DNA from: Ga0077560 sp046330435
GTDB lineage: Bacteria > Actinomycetota > Thermoleophilia > Miltoncostaeales > Miltoncostaeaceae
Assembly (NCBI GenBank): GCA_046330435.1
Contig: JAXLST010000009.1
Coordinates: 62,001 to 126,000 of the forward strand
DNA: 64,000 bases
Direction: 5' to 3'
Shown here piece after piece: positions 40,570-48,936 of the stretch (its first letter is position 1; each line of letters starts with the position of its first letter). The position numbers were made by a program, and so were the translations under genes. The notes beneath the pieces are model-generated. The model did not search any database, had not been told where the DNA came from, and worked only from the letters and a program-made list of their open reading frames with translations.

Positions 40570-41666
40570 GCGAGCGCCAGCATGCGGTCCAGGGCCACCC
40601 GGGCCCAGCGCTTCATCTCGTCGTCCACGGTCACCACGTTCACGACCTCTCCGGCGGCCAGGGACTCCAGGCACCAGGTGAGCTTGGGCAGCGTGATGCG
40701 GTTCATCGTCACGCACGGGCAGATGTGCTCGTTGAGGCAGCGGATCGTCTTGTCGGCGTGCCGCAGCCGCAGCCGGTCCACGAGGTTCCAGTCGGTGCCG
40801 ATCACGATCGAGCTGCCGGCCGGGAGCTCCTCGCAGCGCCGGATGATGTACTCGGTGGAGCCGTCCTCGTCGGCGGCGGCCACGACCGGGCGCGGGCACT
40901 CGGGGTGCACGATCACGCGGACGTCCGGGTCGGCCGCGCGGGCCTCCTCGATCTGCCGCACCGTGAACGCGGTGTGCACGTTGCAGAAGCCCTTCCAGAG
41001 GATGAGCCGCGTGTCGGCCAGCCGCGCCGGGTCGGCGCCGCCGAGCTCGGCGATGCGGGGGTTCCACACCACGCCGTGGTCCTCGGCCATGCCGATGCGC
41101 ACCCCGGTGTTGCGGCCCAGGTGCTCGTCGGGGAAGAAGAACACCGCGTCGCCCTCCGAGAGCGCCCAGCGGAAGGCCTTCTCGGCGTTTCCGGAGGTGC
41201 AGACCGCGCCGCCGTGCTCGCCCACGAAGGCCTTCAGGTCGGCGCCGGAGTTCATGTAGGTGAGGGGGATGACGCGCTTGCCCGGCAGTGCGGCGGTCAT
41301 CTGCGCCCAGGCGTCGCGCACCGTGAAGATGTCGGCGCACTCGGCCAGGTGGCAGCCGGCGCCCAGGTCCGGCAGCACGACGGTCTGGTGCGGCTGGGCG
41401 AGGATGTCGGCGGACTCGGCCATGAAGTACACGCCGAGGAACAGGATGAGGTCGGCCTGCGTGGCGGCGGCGCCGCGCTGCGACAGCAGGAACGAGTCGC
41501 CGGTGATGTCGGCGAAGTCCATGACCTCGTGCTTCTGGTAGTGGTGCCCCAGGATCACGAGGCGGTCGCCGAGGGCCCTGCGCGCGGCCCATGCCCGCTC
41601 GAGCAGCTCGGGCGTGGGGACGTCCTCGGGGACGGGGATCGCGCAGGCGGGTCCGACGGTGGTCAC
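40566..41666 (-). CDS. nadA: Quinolinate synthase NadA
   Basis: [4Fe-4S] enzyme joining iminoaspartate and DHAP into quinolinate. 366 residues, the long form. LGHHYQKHEVMDFADITGDS, GVYFMAESADIL, PDLGAGCHLAE (first cluster cysteine), YMNSGADLKAFVGEHGGAVCTSGNAEK (second), HPECPRPVV (third), GTDWNLVDRL. GTG 41666 overlaps nadB as GTGA. Confidence 0.96.
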   Translation of the reverse strand: MTTVGPACAIPVPEDVPTPELLERAWAARRALGDRLVILGHHYQKHEVMDFADITGDSFLLSQRGAAATQADLILFLGVYFMAESADILAQPHQTVVLPDLGAGCHLAECADIFTVRDAWAQMTAALPGKRVIPLTYMNSGADLKAFVGEHGGAVCTSGNAEKAFRWALSEGDAVFFFPDEHLGRNTGVRIGMAEDHGVVWNPRIAELGGADPARLADTRLILWKGFCNVHTAFTVRQIEEARAADPDVRVIVHPECPRPVVAAADEDGSTEYIIRRCEELPAGSSIVIGTDWNLVDRLRLRHADKTIRCLNEHICPCVTMNRITLPKLTWCLESLAAGEVVNVVTVDDEMKRWARVALDRMLALA

Positions 41667-43294
41667 GCTGCCTCCTTGGCGCGGGTCGCGGCCGAGACGC
41701 GGCGCCGCGCGGGGCGGGCCGGGGTCAGGGCGAACGGCTCGCCGCCGAGCCACGCGATGCGGTGCGCGAGCTCGGGACGGGTCTCGGGATGGTCGGTGCG
41801 GAAGTGCGCGCCGCGGCTCTCGCGGCGGTGCGCGGCGGCGGCCACCATGAGCCGCGCCGTGCGGGCCATCGCCCGCGTCTCGTGGTCCTGCGGGGTGCCG
41901 AGCCGGTCGAGCAGGCCGGCGGCGGTGATGAGGCCGGCCTCGTCGCGCTCCAGGCCGGCATGACGCCACATGAGCTCCCGGATGCGGTCGGCCGCGCCGG
42001 GGTCCGGCGTGCCGCCGCGGGCGGGGTCGCGTACCGGCCGGGGCGCGAGCGCGAACCAGCCCTCGCCGCCGCGGCGGATGTCCTCGGCCGCCCGGACGGC
42101 CATCACGGCGCCCTCGAGCAGGCTGTTGGACGCCAGGCGGTTCGCCCCGTGCAGGCCGGTGCTGGCGCACTCGCCCACCGCGTACAGGCCGGGGAGGGTT
42201 GTGCGGCCGGACATGTCGGCCAGCACGCCCCCGATGGCGTAGTGCGCCGCGGGGGTCACGGGGATGGGGTCGCGGGCGAGGTCCAGCCCGTGCGCGGCGC
42301 AGGCGGCCGCGATGTTCGGGAACCGCTCCATGACCCGGCGCGGGTCGAGGTGCGAGAGGTCGAGGGTGACGTCCCGCCCGTCGCGCAGCGCGGTGCGGGC
42401 CACGGCCCGGGCCACCACGTCCCGGGGGCCGAGCTCGGCCAGCGGGTGGACATCGCGCATGAAGCGGTGCCCGCGCGCGTCGCGCAGGTAGGCGCCCTCG
42501 CCGCGGACGGCCTCGCTCACCAGCTGCAGGGGGGAGGGGCCGATCGCCAGGGCGGTGGGGTGGAACTGGACCATCTCCAGGTCCGCCACCGCGGCGCCCG
42601 CGGCCGCCGCCAGGGCGACGCCGTCGCCCGTCGCGCCCGCGGGGTTGGTGGTGCGGGCGTACAGCTGCCCGGAGCCGCCGGTGGCGAGCACCACGGCCCG
42701 GGCGGTGCGTACCCGCGACACCCCGCCGGGGTCCGCGGTCTCCAGCCCGGTCACGCAGCCGTCGCGCACCAGCAGGCGCAGGGCAGTCTCGTGCTCGGCC
42801 AGGGCGATGCGCGGGTCGCGGCGCACCACCTCGCGCAGCGCGGCGACCACGCCGGCGCCGGTGGCGTCCCCGCCGGCGTGCACGATGCGGTGCTCGCCGT
42901 GGGCCGCCTCCCGGCCCAGCGCCAGCCGGCCGTGCTCGCGGTCGAACGCCACGCCGAGGCGCATGAGCTCGGCGATGCGCCGCGGCCCCTCCTCGGTGGT
43001 GATGCGGACGGCCTCGGGGTCGCAGATGCCGGCGCCCGCGGCGATCGTGTCGGCCGCGTGCTTGGCGGGGCTGTCGTCGTCGCCCATCGCGGCGGCGATG
43101 CCGCCCTGGGCGTACTGCGTCGACCCGTGGCCCAGCTCGCCCTTGGTGACCAGCACGACGTCGCCGTGGGCGGCGGCGCGGATGGCGGTGAGCAGGCCGG
43201 CGACGCCGGAGCCGACCACGATGACCGGGTCGGGCGCGGGGGCTGCGTTCCGTGAGTTCACGTCAACCTGACGCTTTCCGAGAGGGGAACTCAT
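41663..43294 (-). CDS. nadB: L-aspartate oxidase NadB
   Basis: FAD enzyme that oxidises aspartate to iminoaspartate. 543 residues from ATG 43294. VIVVGSGVAGLLTAIRA (FAD loop), GHGSTQYAQGGIAAA, LEMVQFHPTAL, RGEGAYLRDARGHRFM, TPAAHYAIGGV and LYAVGECASTGLHGANRLASNSLLE. ATG 43294 is preferred because TATTGT (43304-43309) ends nine bases before it; an upstream ATG would lie outside that promoter, and GTG 43261 is a second possibility. Two palindromes flank the start. First gene of nadBAC. Confidence 0.95.
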   Translation of the reverse strand: MSSPLGKRQVDVNSRNAAPAPDPVIVVGSGVAGLLTAIRAAAHGDVVLVTKGELGHGSTQYAQGGIAAAMGDDDSPAKHAADTIAAGAGICDPEAVRITTEEGPRRIAELMRLGVAFDREHGRLALGREAAHGEHRIVHAGGDATGAGVVAALREVVRRDPRIALAEHETALRLLVRDGCVTGLETADPGGVSRVRTARAVVLATGGSGQLYARTTNPAGATGDGVALAAAAGAAVADLEMVQFHPTALAIGPSPLQLVSEAVRGEGAYLRDARGHRFMRDVHPLAELGPRDVVARAVARTALRDGRDVTLDLSHLDPRRVMERFPNIAAACAAHGLDLARDPIPVTPAAHYAIGGVLADMSGRTTLPGLYAVGECASTGLHGANRLASNSLLEGAVMAVRAAEDIRRGGEGWFALAPRPVRDPARGGTPDPGAADRIRELMWRHAGLERDEAGLITAAGLLDRLGTPQDHETRAMARTARLMVAAAAHRRESRGAHFRTDHPETRPELAHRIAWLGGEPFALTPARPARRRVSAATRAKEAA

Positions 43295-43306
43295 GTCAAG
43301 TTGACA
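43261..43306. promoter_or_regulatory. Two palindromes at the nadB start, candidate operator
   Basis: TGTCAAGTTGACA (43294-43306) is a perfect 6-1-6 palindrome between the nadB -10 and its ATG. CGTCAACCTGACG (43261-43273) is a related palindrome 33 bases away inside the first codons; both contain GTCAA. A dimeric repressor of the NAD operon is likely; which protein is unknown. Confidence 0.6.
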
Positions 43307-43309
43307 ATA
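43304..43309 (-). promoter_or_regulatory. -10 element TATTGT of the nadBAC operon
   Basis: Nine bases before ATG 43294 on the minus strand and overlapping the palindrome. Confidence 0.45.
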
Positions 43310-43386
43310 ACGATGCGGCGACACCGTGCAAGGGCATCGGCGGCACTTGGCCGAGGCTCAACCCGGCGGTCCGCGGCACGCTCTCG

Positions 43387-43392
43387 TAGACT
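43387..43392 (+). promoter_or_regulatory. -10 element TAGACT of the HisC-type gene
   Basis: Eight bases before GTG 43401. Confidence 0.5.
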
Positions 43393-43400
43393 CGGGCGCC

Positions 43401-44525
43401 GTGAGCATCCTGACCTCTCCCCGGCTCGCGGCGATGCCGCACTACGAGCCCGGCCTCACCACCGCCGACGTCCTCCGCAAGTACGGCCTGGACGCCGCCG
43501 TGAAGCTGGCCTCCAACGAGAGCCCGTTCCCGCCGCTGCCGCAGGTGGAGCAGGCCATCCGGGACGCCGTCGGCGGCCTCAACCGGTACCCGGACGGGGC
43601 CGGCCGCGCCCTGCGCCGGGCCCTCGCGGACCTGCACGGCGTGGACCCCGGGCAGGTGGTCCTGGGCAACGGCTCGTGCGACATCATCCTGCTCGCCGGC
43701 CAGGCCCTGCTCGACCCGGGCACCACGATGGTGCACGCCGAGCCGTCGTTCTCGCTCTACCCGCACCTGCCCGCCACCGCGGGCGCGGAGGCCGTCGCGG
43801 TGCCGGTGGACGACCTGGGCCGGAACGACCTGGAGGCCATGGCGGCCGCCGTCGACGAGCGCACCCGCCTGGTGATCCTCTGCAACCCCAACAACCCCAC
43901 GGGCGGCTACATGTCCGCCGGCGCGATCGAGCGGTTCCTGGACCTCGTCCCCGATGACGTGCCGGTGCTGCTCGACGAGGCCTACCACGACTTCGTCACC
44001 GAGCTGGACCGCGGCCGGGGGATCAGCATGGCCCGCATGCGCCCCAACCTCATGGTGCTGCGCACCTTCAGCAAGGCCCACGGGCTGTGCGGGCTGCGCA
44101 TCGGCTACGGGGTGGGTGGCGAGGGCTGGATCCGCGCCATCGAGGCGGTCCGGCAGCCGTTCAACACCAACACGCTCGCCCAGGCCGCGGCGCTGGAGGG
44201 GCTGCGGCACCTGGGCGAGACCGAGCGCCGCGTGCAGGAGACGATCGGGGAGCGCGAACGCGTGGAGGCGGCGCTCGCCGCCATGGGGGTGCCGTACATC
44301 CCCAGCCAGGCGAACTTCGTGCTGGTCACCGCGGGGGCGTCGGCGGCCGAGGGCACGGCGGTCCACGAGCGGCTGCTCGCGAAGGGCGTGATCGTGCGCG
44401 ACGGCGCGGCGCTCGGCGCGCCCGGCCGGCTGCGGGTGTCGATCGGCACGCCGCCCGAGAACGACGCGTTCCTCGCGGCCGCGGCGGAGGTGCTGGGGAC
44501 GCGGACGGCGGGCGCACCGGGCTGA
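43401..44525 (+). CDS. HisC-type PLP aminotransferase (histidinol-phosphate or aromatic)
   Basis: 374 residues of fold-type I class II aminotransferases. LASNESPFPPLPQV, NRYPDG, LGNGSCDIILL, LCNPNNPTGGYM, LLDEAYHDFV, TFSKAHGLCGLRIGYGV (PLP lysine in FSKAHG) and PFNTNTLAQAAA. By sequence it is HisC-like; but no other his genes are near, while DAHP synthase and prephenate dehydrogenase follow, so an aromatic aminotransferase role is at least as likely. GTG start from the -10 spacing. Confidence 0.88.
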   Translation: MSILTSPRLAAMPHYEPGLTTADVLRKYGLDAAVKLASNESPFPPLPQVEQAIRDAVGGLNRYPDGAGRALRRALADLHGVDPGQVVLGNGSCDIILLAGQALLDPGTTMVHAEPSFSLYPHLPATAGAEAVAVPVDDLGRNDLEAMAAAVDERTRLVILCNPNNPTGGYMSAGAIERFLDLVPDDVPVLLDEAYHDFVTELDRGRGISMARMRPNLMVLRTFSKAHGLCGLRIGYGVGGEGWIRAIEAVRQPFNTNTLAQAAALEGLRHLGETERRVQETIGERERVEAALAAMGVPYIPSQANFVLVTAGASAAEGTAVHERLLAKGVIVRDGAALGAPGRLRVSIGTPPENDAFLAAAAEVLGTRTAGAPG

Positions 44526-44733
44526 GCCGCGAGGGCGGGCCGGGGATGGGCGATCCCGTGGGGCCCTCCGAACCGCCAGGTCGCGCGATGCGCCCACCGG
44601 CTATGCTCGCTCGGGCCACCAGCCCGGGTGTCGCGACCCGGCCGGCGGCGCCGCGCCGTGCCGCCGCCCCGACGGGCGCCGGCCGACGGTGCGCAACCAC
44701 CTGCAAACCCCGAGGATTTCGGCGGGCTGACTG
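44526..44733 (+). promoter_or_regulatory. Leader region of the DAHP synthase gene
   Basis: 208 bases without a convincing gene. A TATGCT -10-like box lies at 44602-44607, which would leave a leader of about 120 bases. It holds several possible stems (CCGGGT/ACCCGG, CGGCGGC/GCCGCCG, and CCGA/TCGG close to the start). Attenuation is possible but no clear leader peptide rich in aromatic codons was found. Confidence 0.35.
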
Positions 44734-45780
44734 ATGATGATCGTGATGAGTGAGGGCGCGACGGAGGACCAGATCGCGCACGTGGTGGAGCGGATCGAGC
44801 GCTCCGGGGCGCGGGCGCACGTGTCCCGCGGCGAGTTCGTCACGCTCATCGGCGCCATCGGCGACGACCGGGAACTGGTCGCGTCGATGCAGCTGGAGGG
44901 TGAGCCGGGCGTCGAGAAGGTCGTCCCGATCCTCAAGCCGTACAAGCTCGTGTCCCGCGACTTCCGCGGCGGCAACGAGATCCTGGAGATCGCGGGCCGC
45001 AAGGTCGGCGGCGAGCACTTCTGCCTCATCGCCGGGCCGTGCACCGTCGAGTCCCGCGAGCAGACGATGACCACCGCGCAGGTGGTCAAGGACGCCGGCG
45101 CGGCGATGCTGCGCGGCGGGGCGTTCAAGCCGCGCACCTCCCCGTACACCTTCCAGGGGCTCGGCAAGGAAGCGCTGCAGATCCTCGCCGAGGCGCGGGA
45201 GGCCACCGGCCTGCCGGTCGTGACCGAGGTCATGGACGTGCGGCAGCTCGAGGACGTGCTCGAGGTGGCCGACGTGATCCAGCTCGGCGCCCGCAACATG
45301 CAGAACTTCGACCTGCTCAAGGAGGTCGGGCGCACCGACACCGCCGTCCTGCTCAAGCGCGGCCTGTCGGCGACCATCGAGGAGTGGCTCCTGTCCGCCG
45401 AGTACATCGCGCGGGAGGGCAACGACCGGATCATGCTGTGCGAGCGCGGCATCCGGACCTTCGAGACCGCCACCCGGTCGACCCTGGACATCTCGTCCGT
45501 GCCGGTCGCCAAGGCGAACTCCGGGCTGCCGGTGATCGTCGACCCGTCGCACGCCGCGGGGCGCCGCGACTGGATCCTGCCGATGGCCCGCGCGGCCGTG
45601 GTGGCCGGCGCCGACGGCCTCATCGTCGAGGTGCACCCGTCGCCGGAGACCGCGCTGTGCGACGGCCCGCAGGCCCTCTACGCCGACGGCTTCGCCGCGT
45701 GGGTCGCGGACGTCAAGCGCTGCGTGGACCTCATGGGCAAGGTCATGGCCGGCGGTGAGCCGGTCCCCGTCGGCGCCTGA
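44734..45780 (+). CDS. aroF: 3-deoxy-7-phosphoheptulonate (DAHP) synthase, type I-beta
   Basis: First step of the shikimate pathway. 348 residues: an N-terminal ferredoxin-like (ACT-like) regulatory domain (MIVMSEGATEDQIAHVVERI, about 1-75) and a KDO8P/DAHP barrel with IAGPCTVESREQ, GGAFKPRTSPYTFQGLG, TEVMDVRQLE, QLGARNMQNFDLL, LLKRGLSATIEEWL and VDPSHAAGRRDWI. The N-terminal domain gives feedback control by aromatic end products in this class. tyrA overlaps its last 26 bases. Confidence 0.95.
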   Translation: MMIVMSEGATEDQIAHVVERIERSGARAHVSRGEFVTLIGAIGDDRELVASMQLEGEPGVEKVVPILKPYKLVSRDFRGGNEILEIAGRKVGGEHFCLIAGPCTVESREQTMTTAQVVKDAGAAMLRGGAFKPRTSPYTFQGLGKEALQILAEAREATGLPVVTEVMDVRQLEDVLEVADVIQLGARNMQNFDLLKEVGRTDTAVLLKRGLSATIEEWLLSAEYIAREGNDRIMLCERGIRTFETATRSTLDISSVPVAKANSGLPVIVDPSHAAGRRDWILPMARAAVVAGADGLIVEVHPSPETALCDGPQALYADGFAAWVADVKRCVDLMGKVMAGGEPVPVGA

Positions 45781-46894
45781 GCAGGTTCCCGGGAGGGTCC
45801 CCCGTGGCCCCGTCGCCCTCATCGGCGTCGGGCTCATGGGGGGCTCGCTCGGCCGTGCGCTGGTGACCGCGGGCGTCGCGGACGTCCGCGCGCACGACCC
45901 GCAGCCCGGGGTCGCCGAGCAGGCGGTCGCGCTGGGCGCCGCCACCTCCGCCGCGGCGACCCTCGAGGAGGCCTGCGACGGCGCCTCGTGCGTGGTCGTC
46001 GGGGCCCCCGTCACCGTCATCCCGGCGGTCGCGCGGCGCGCGCTGGCCGCGACGGGCGACGACTGCCTGGTCACGGACCTGGGCTCCGCGAAGGGCAGCG
46101 TGGTGGAGGCCCTCACCCCGGCCGAGCGCGAGCGCTTCATCGGCAGCCACCCCGTCTGCGGCGGGGAGCGCTCCGGCGTCGCCGCGGCGCGCGACGACCT
46201 GTTCCGCGGCGCGACCTGGTTCCTCACGCCCACGCCGGAGGCCCGGCCCGGGCTGTTCGAGCGGCTGCACACCATGATCGCGGCGGTCGGCGCGGTGCCG
46301 GTCGCGATCGACGCGGCGGTCCACGACCGCCTCATGGCGCTGGTGAGCCACGTCCCGCACGTGCTTGCCGCCGCCCTCATCAACCAGGCCGCCGCAACCG
46401 CCCCGGAGGGCCGTGAGGCGCTGCGGTCCGCCGGGCCGTCGTTCCGCGACCTCACCAGGGTGGCGGGGTCGAACCCGCCGCTGTGGGCCGACATCCTGCT
46501 GTCCAACCGGGACGCGGTCGTCGAGGCGCTCGCGGACTTCCGCGGCCGGCTCGCCGGCGTCGAGGCCGCCGTCGCCCGCGGGGACCGTGAGGCGCTGCTG
46601 GCATTCGTGGCGGAGGCCGCCGAGGGCCGCGAGCGGCTCCGCGCGGGCGGCGAGGAGCCGGCGGGGGAGGCGTGGGACATCGTCACCGAGATCCCGGACC
46701 GTCCCGGCGCGCTGTCGGAGATCGCGATGGTCCTGGGGCACGCCCACATCAACATCACCGACCTCGCGCTGCAGCCGCACCCGCCGGGCGGTGTGGGGGA
46801 GCTGGTGATCCGCGTGGACGGCGCCGCCGCCGCCGCGGACGCCGTGCGGCGCATCACCGAGCGGGGCTACACCGTGCGGGGCGCCCCGGCATAG
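45755..46894 (+). CDS. tyrA: Prephenate dehydrogenase with C-terminal ACT domain
   Basis: 379 residues from GTG 45755. NAD loop VALIGVGLMGGSLGRAL, DLGSAKGSVVEAL, FIGSHPVCGGERSGVAAA (catalytic histidine), HDRLMALVSHVPHVLAAAL (second histidine) and SFRDLTRVAGSNPPLWADIL. The end (EIPDRPGALSEIAMVLGHAHIN) is an ACT domain for tyrosine or phenylalanine feedback. Oxidises prephenate to hydroxyphenylpyruvate. Coupled to aroF by overlap. Confidence 0.95.
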   Translation: MSRSPSAPEQVPGRVPRGPVALIGVGLMGGSLGRALVTAGVADVRAHDPQPGVAEQAVALGAATSAAATLEEACDGASCVVVGAPVTVIPAVARRALAATGDDCLVTDLGSAKGSVVEALTPAERERFIGSHPVCGGERSGVAAARDDLFRGATWFLTPTPEARPGLFERLHTMIAAVGAVPVAIDAAVHDRLMALVSHVPHVLAAALINQAAATAPEGREALRSAGPSFRDLTRVAGSNPPLWADILLSNRDAVVEALADFRGRLAGVEAAVARGDREALLAFVAEAAEGRERLRAGGEEPAGEAWDIVTEIPDRPGALSEIAMVLGHAHINITDLALQPHPPGGVGELVIRVDGAAAAADAVRRITERGYTVRGAPA

Positions 46895-46897
46895 GCT
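46892..46897 (+). promoter_or_regulatory. -10 element TAGGCT of rtcB
   Basis: Exactly seven bases before ATG 46905, across the tyrA stop. Confidence 0.5.
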
Positions 46898-46904
46898 CGG
46901 CGGC

Positions 46905-48092
46905 ATGGACCCGCCCCGCGTCTTCACGCCGCAGGGCGCCGCGCCCGAGCCCGCGGCGGTCGCGCAGCTGCGGCGGTGCCTGGAGCACCCGTCGGCGGTG
47001 CGCGGGGCGCTGATGGCCGACCACCACAAGGGCTACTCCATGCCCATCGGCGGGGTCGTCGCCTACGACGGCATGCTGAGCCCCTCCGGCGTGGGCTTCG
47101 ACATCGGGTGCGGCAACGAGGCGGTCCTCACGGACCTGGCCGAGCGGGACGTGCGCGGCGACCTGCCGGGCCTCATGGACGCGATCACCTCGCGCATCAG
47201 CTTCGGGGTCGGGCGGAGCTCCGACGACCCGGACGCCCGCGAGCACCCGGTCCACGACGACCCGGCGTGGGACGACCTGCCGGACTGGGTGCGCGCGCTG
47301 CGCCCCATGGCGCGCGACCAGCTGGGCACCGTGGGCGGGGGGAACCACTACGTGAACCTGATGGCCGACGAGGCCGGCCGTGTGTGGGTGTGCAACCACT
47401 TCGGGTCGCGCGGCCTGGGGCACCGCATCGCCACGGGGTTCCTGAACCTGGCGGGCGGCGACCCGCCGGACGCCCGCTTCCAGGACGACATGGACGCGCC
47501 GCCACGGCTCATCCCCGCCCGCTCCGAGCTGGGCGCGGCGTACGACGCGGCCTCCCGGCTCGCCGCCCGGTACGCCCTGGTGGGCCGCCGGCACGTCAAC
47601 GACGTGGTCCTCGGGATCCTGGGCGCCGCCGCCCGCGAGCGGGTGAACGTGCACCACAACGACTACTGGCACGAGGAGGGGATGCTGGTGGTGCGCAAGG
47701 GCGCCACGCCCATGCGCCACGGCGAGCGCGCGTACATCGGCGGCTCCATGACCGACGGCGCCGCCATCGTGGAGGCCGTGGGCGGCGCGGAGGGCCACGC
47801 CGACTCGCTGGCCAGCGCGCCGCACGGCGCCGGGCGCGTGATGAGCCGCAGCCGCGCCAAGGGCAACCGCAAGGGGACGCGGCCGGGCGAGATCAGCCCC
47901 GCGATGATGTTCTCGGCGGTACGGGACGCGGGCGTCGAGCTGCGCGGCGGCGACGTGGACGAGAGCCCGTTCGTCTACCGGCACCTCGACCCGGTGCTCG
48001 CCGGTCACGCGTATCTGCGGGTCGTCCACCGCCTGCGCCCCCTGGGGGTGGCGATGGCGCCCTCCGGCGTGGCGGACCCCTACAAGGACTGA
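46905..48092 (+). CDS. rtcB: RNA-splicing ligase RtcB
   Basis: Joins RNA 2',3'-cyclic phosphate and 5'-OH ends using GTP and Mn. 395 residues, the short form. ADHHKGYSMPIGGV, GFDIGCGNEA (metal cysteine), QLGTVGGGNHYVNL, NHFGSRGLG, NVHHNDYWHEE and the guanylylated-histidine motif APHGAGRVMSRSRA. C-terminal VVHRLRPLGVAMAP. No archease or RtcA is nearby; the job may be RNA repair. Leaderless start. Confidence 0.95.
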   Translation: MDPPRVFTPQGAAPEPAAVAQLRRCLEHPSAVRGALMADHHKGYSMPIGGVVAYDGMLSPSGVGFDIGCGNEAVLTDLAERDVRGDLPGLMDAITSRISFGVGRSSDDPDAREHPVHDDPAWDDLPDWVRALRPMARDQLGTVGGGNHYVNLMADEAGRVWVCNHFGSRGLGHRIATGFLNLAGGDPPDARFQDDMDAPPRLIPARSELGAAYDAASRLAARYALVGRRHVNDVVLGILGAAARERVNVHHNDYWHEEGMLVVRKGATPMRHGERAYIGGSMTDGAAIVEAVGGAEGHADSLASAPHGAGRVMSRSRAKGNRKGTRPGEISPAMMFSAVRDAGVELRGGDVDESPFVYRHLDPVLAGHAYLRVVHRLRPLGVAMAPSGVADPYKD

Positions 48093-48102
48093 CGCGCGGC
48101 GG

Positions 48103-48936
48103 TCAGATGCCGCGGCGCGTCATGAAGTCCAGGACGGTGTTCGACAGCGTCCCGCCGCGCCAGGCCAGCGGGCTCTCGCCGGGCTCCTCCACCACCAGCT
48201 CGCAGTCCGGGATGACCCGCGCGTACTCCTCGGCCACGGCCAGCGGGTGGTCCGGGTCCAGCTCGTCGCGGCTGCCCACCACGAGCACCGGCACGCGCAG
48301 CTCCCGCAGGGCGTCGACGCCGTCGAAGGCCGCGGTGCGGGGGATCGCGGCGAGTGCCGCGGCGACCCCGTCCGGGTGCTCGTGCCGCTCCATGCGCTGG
48401 CGCACGACCGTGGTGATCGAGGACCGCCACTTCTCCGGGACCCGGGGCTCGCCGATCGCCGCCATGAAGCCGTCCACGCCGCCGGTGGCCAGGCCCTCCG
48501 AGAGGGCGTCCCACCGGGTCATGTCGGAGGCGGGGTGGCCCCGGTGCGCGGGCGTGACGATCACCAGCCCCCGCACCCGTTCCGGATGCGTGAACGCCAC
48601 GGCGAGGGCGGTGGCCGAGCCCATGGACTGGCCCATGAGCACCGCGTCCGGCGCCCCGGCGGCGTCCATCACCGCCACGGCGTCGTCGGCCAGGGTGGGC
48701 CGGTACGCGTAGTCCGCCGGATCGGCGGGCGGGGTGGACCGCCCGTGCCCGCGGGCGTCGTAGGCGATCACGCGCCGGCCGGCGCGCTCAAGCGTGCGCG
48801 AGCCGTGCAGCACGTACCGCCGGGTGGCGGTGAGCCCGTGCAGCAGCAGCACCTCGGGACCCGCTCCGGCCGACTCGCCGTCCAGCACCACGCCGCCGCC
48901 CCGGTCCACCCGGAACGGCCCCTCGACCACCGCCAT
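48103..48936 (-). CDS. Alpha/beta hydrolase lacking the catalytic histidine
   Basis: 277 residues. LLLHGLTATRRYV (oxyanion), nucleophile elbow GQSMGSA (Ser104), AYDARGHGRSTPP, and acid region VVGSRDELDP. At the place of the catalytic histidine (normally G-H-S-P) it reads PGESPLAWR, with Glu254. It may be inactive as a serine hydrolase or use another residue. Starts one base into the MocR-type gene's stop, so they are coupled. Substrate unknown. Confidence 0.8.
   Translation of the reverse strand: MAVVEGPFRVDRGGGVVLDGESAGAGPEVLLLHGLTATRRYVLHGSRTLERAGRRVIAYDARGHGRSTPPADPADYAYRPTLADDAVAVMDAAGAPDAVLMGQSMGSATALAVAFTHPERVRGLVIVTPAHRGHPASDMTRWDALSEGLATGGVDGFMAAIGEPRVPEKWRSSITTVVRQRMERHEHPDGVAAALAAIPRTAAFDGVDALRELRVPVLVVGSRDELDPDHPLAVAEEYARVIPDCELVVEEPGESPLAWRGGTLSNTVLDFMTRRGI

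Noticed and set aside
44604..44733. A 43-codon leader ORF ending at the DAHP synthase start
   Set aside because: Its ATG lies within the -10 box, it has no ribosome binding site, and it is Arg/Ala rich rather than aromatic; probably an open frame by composition.
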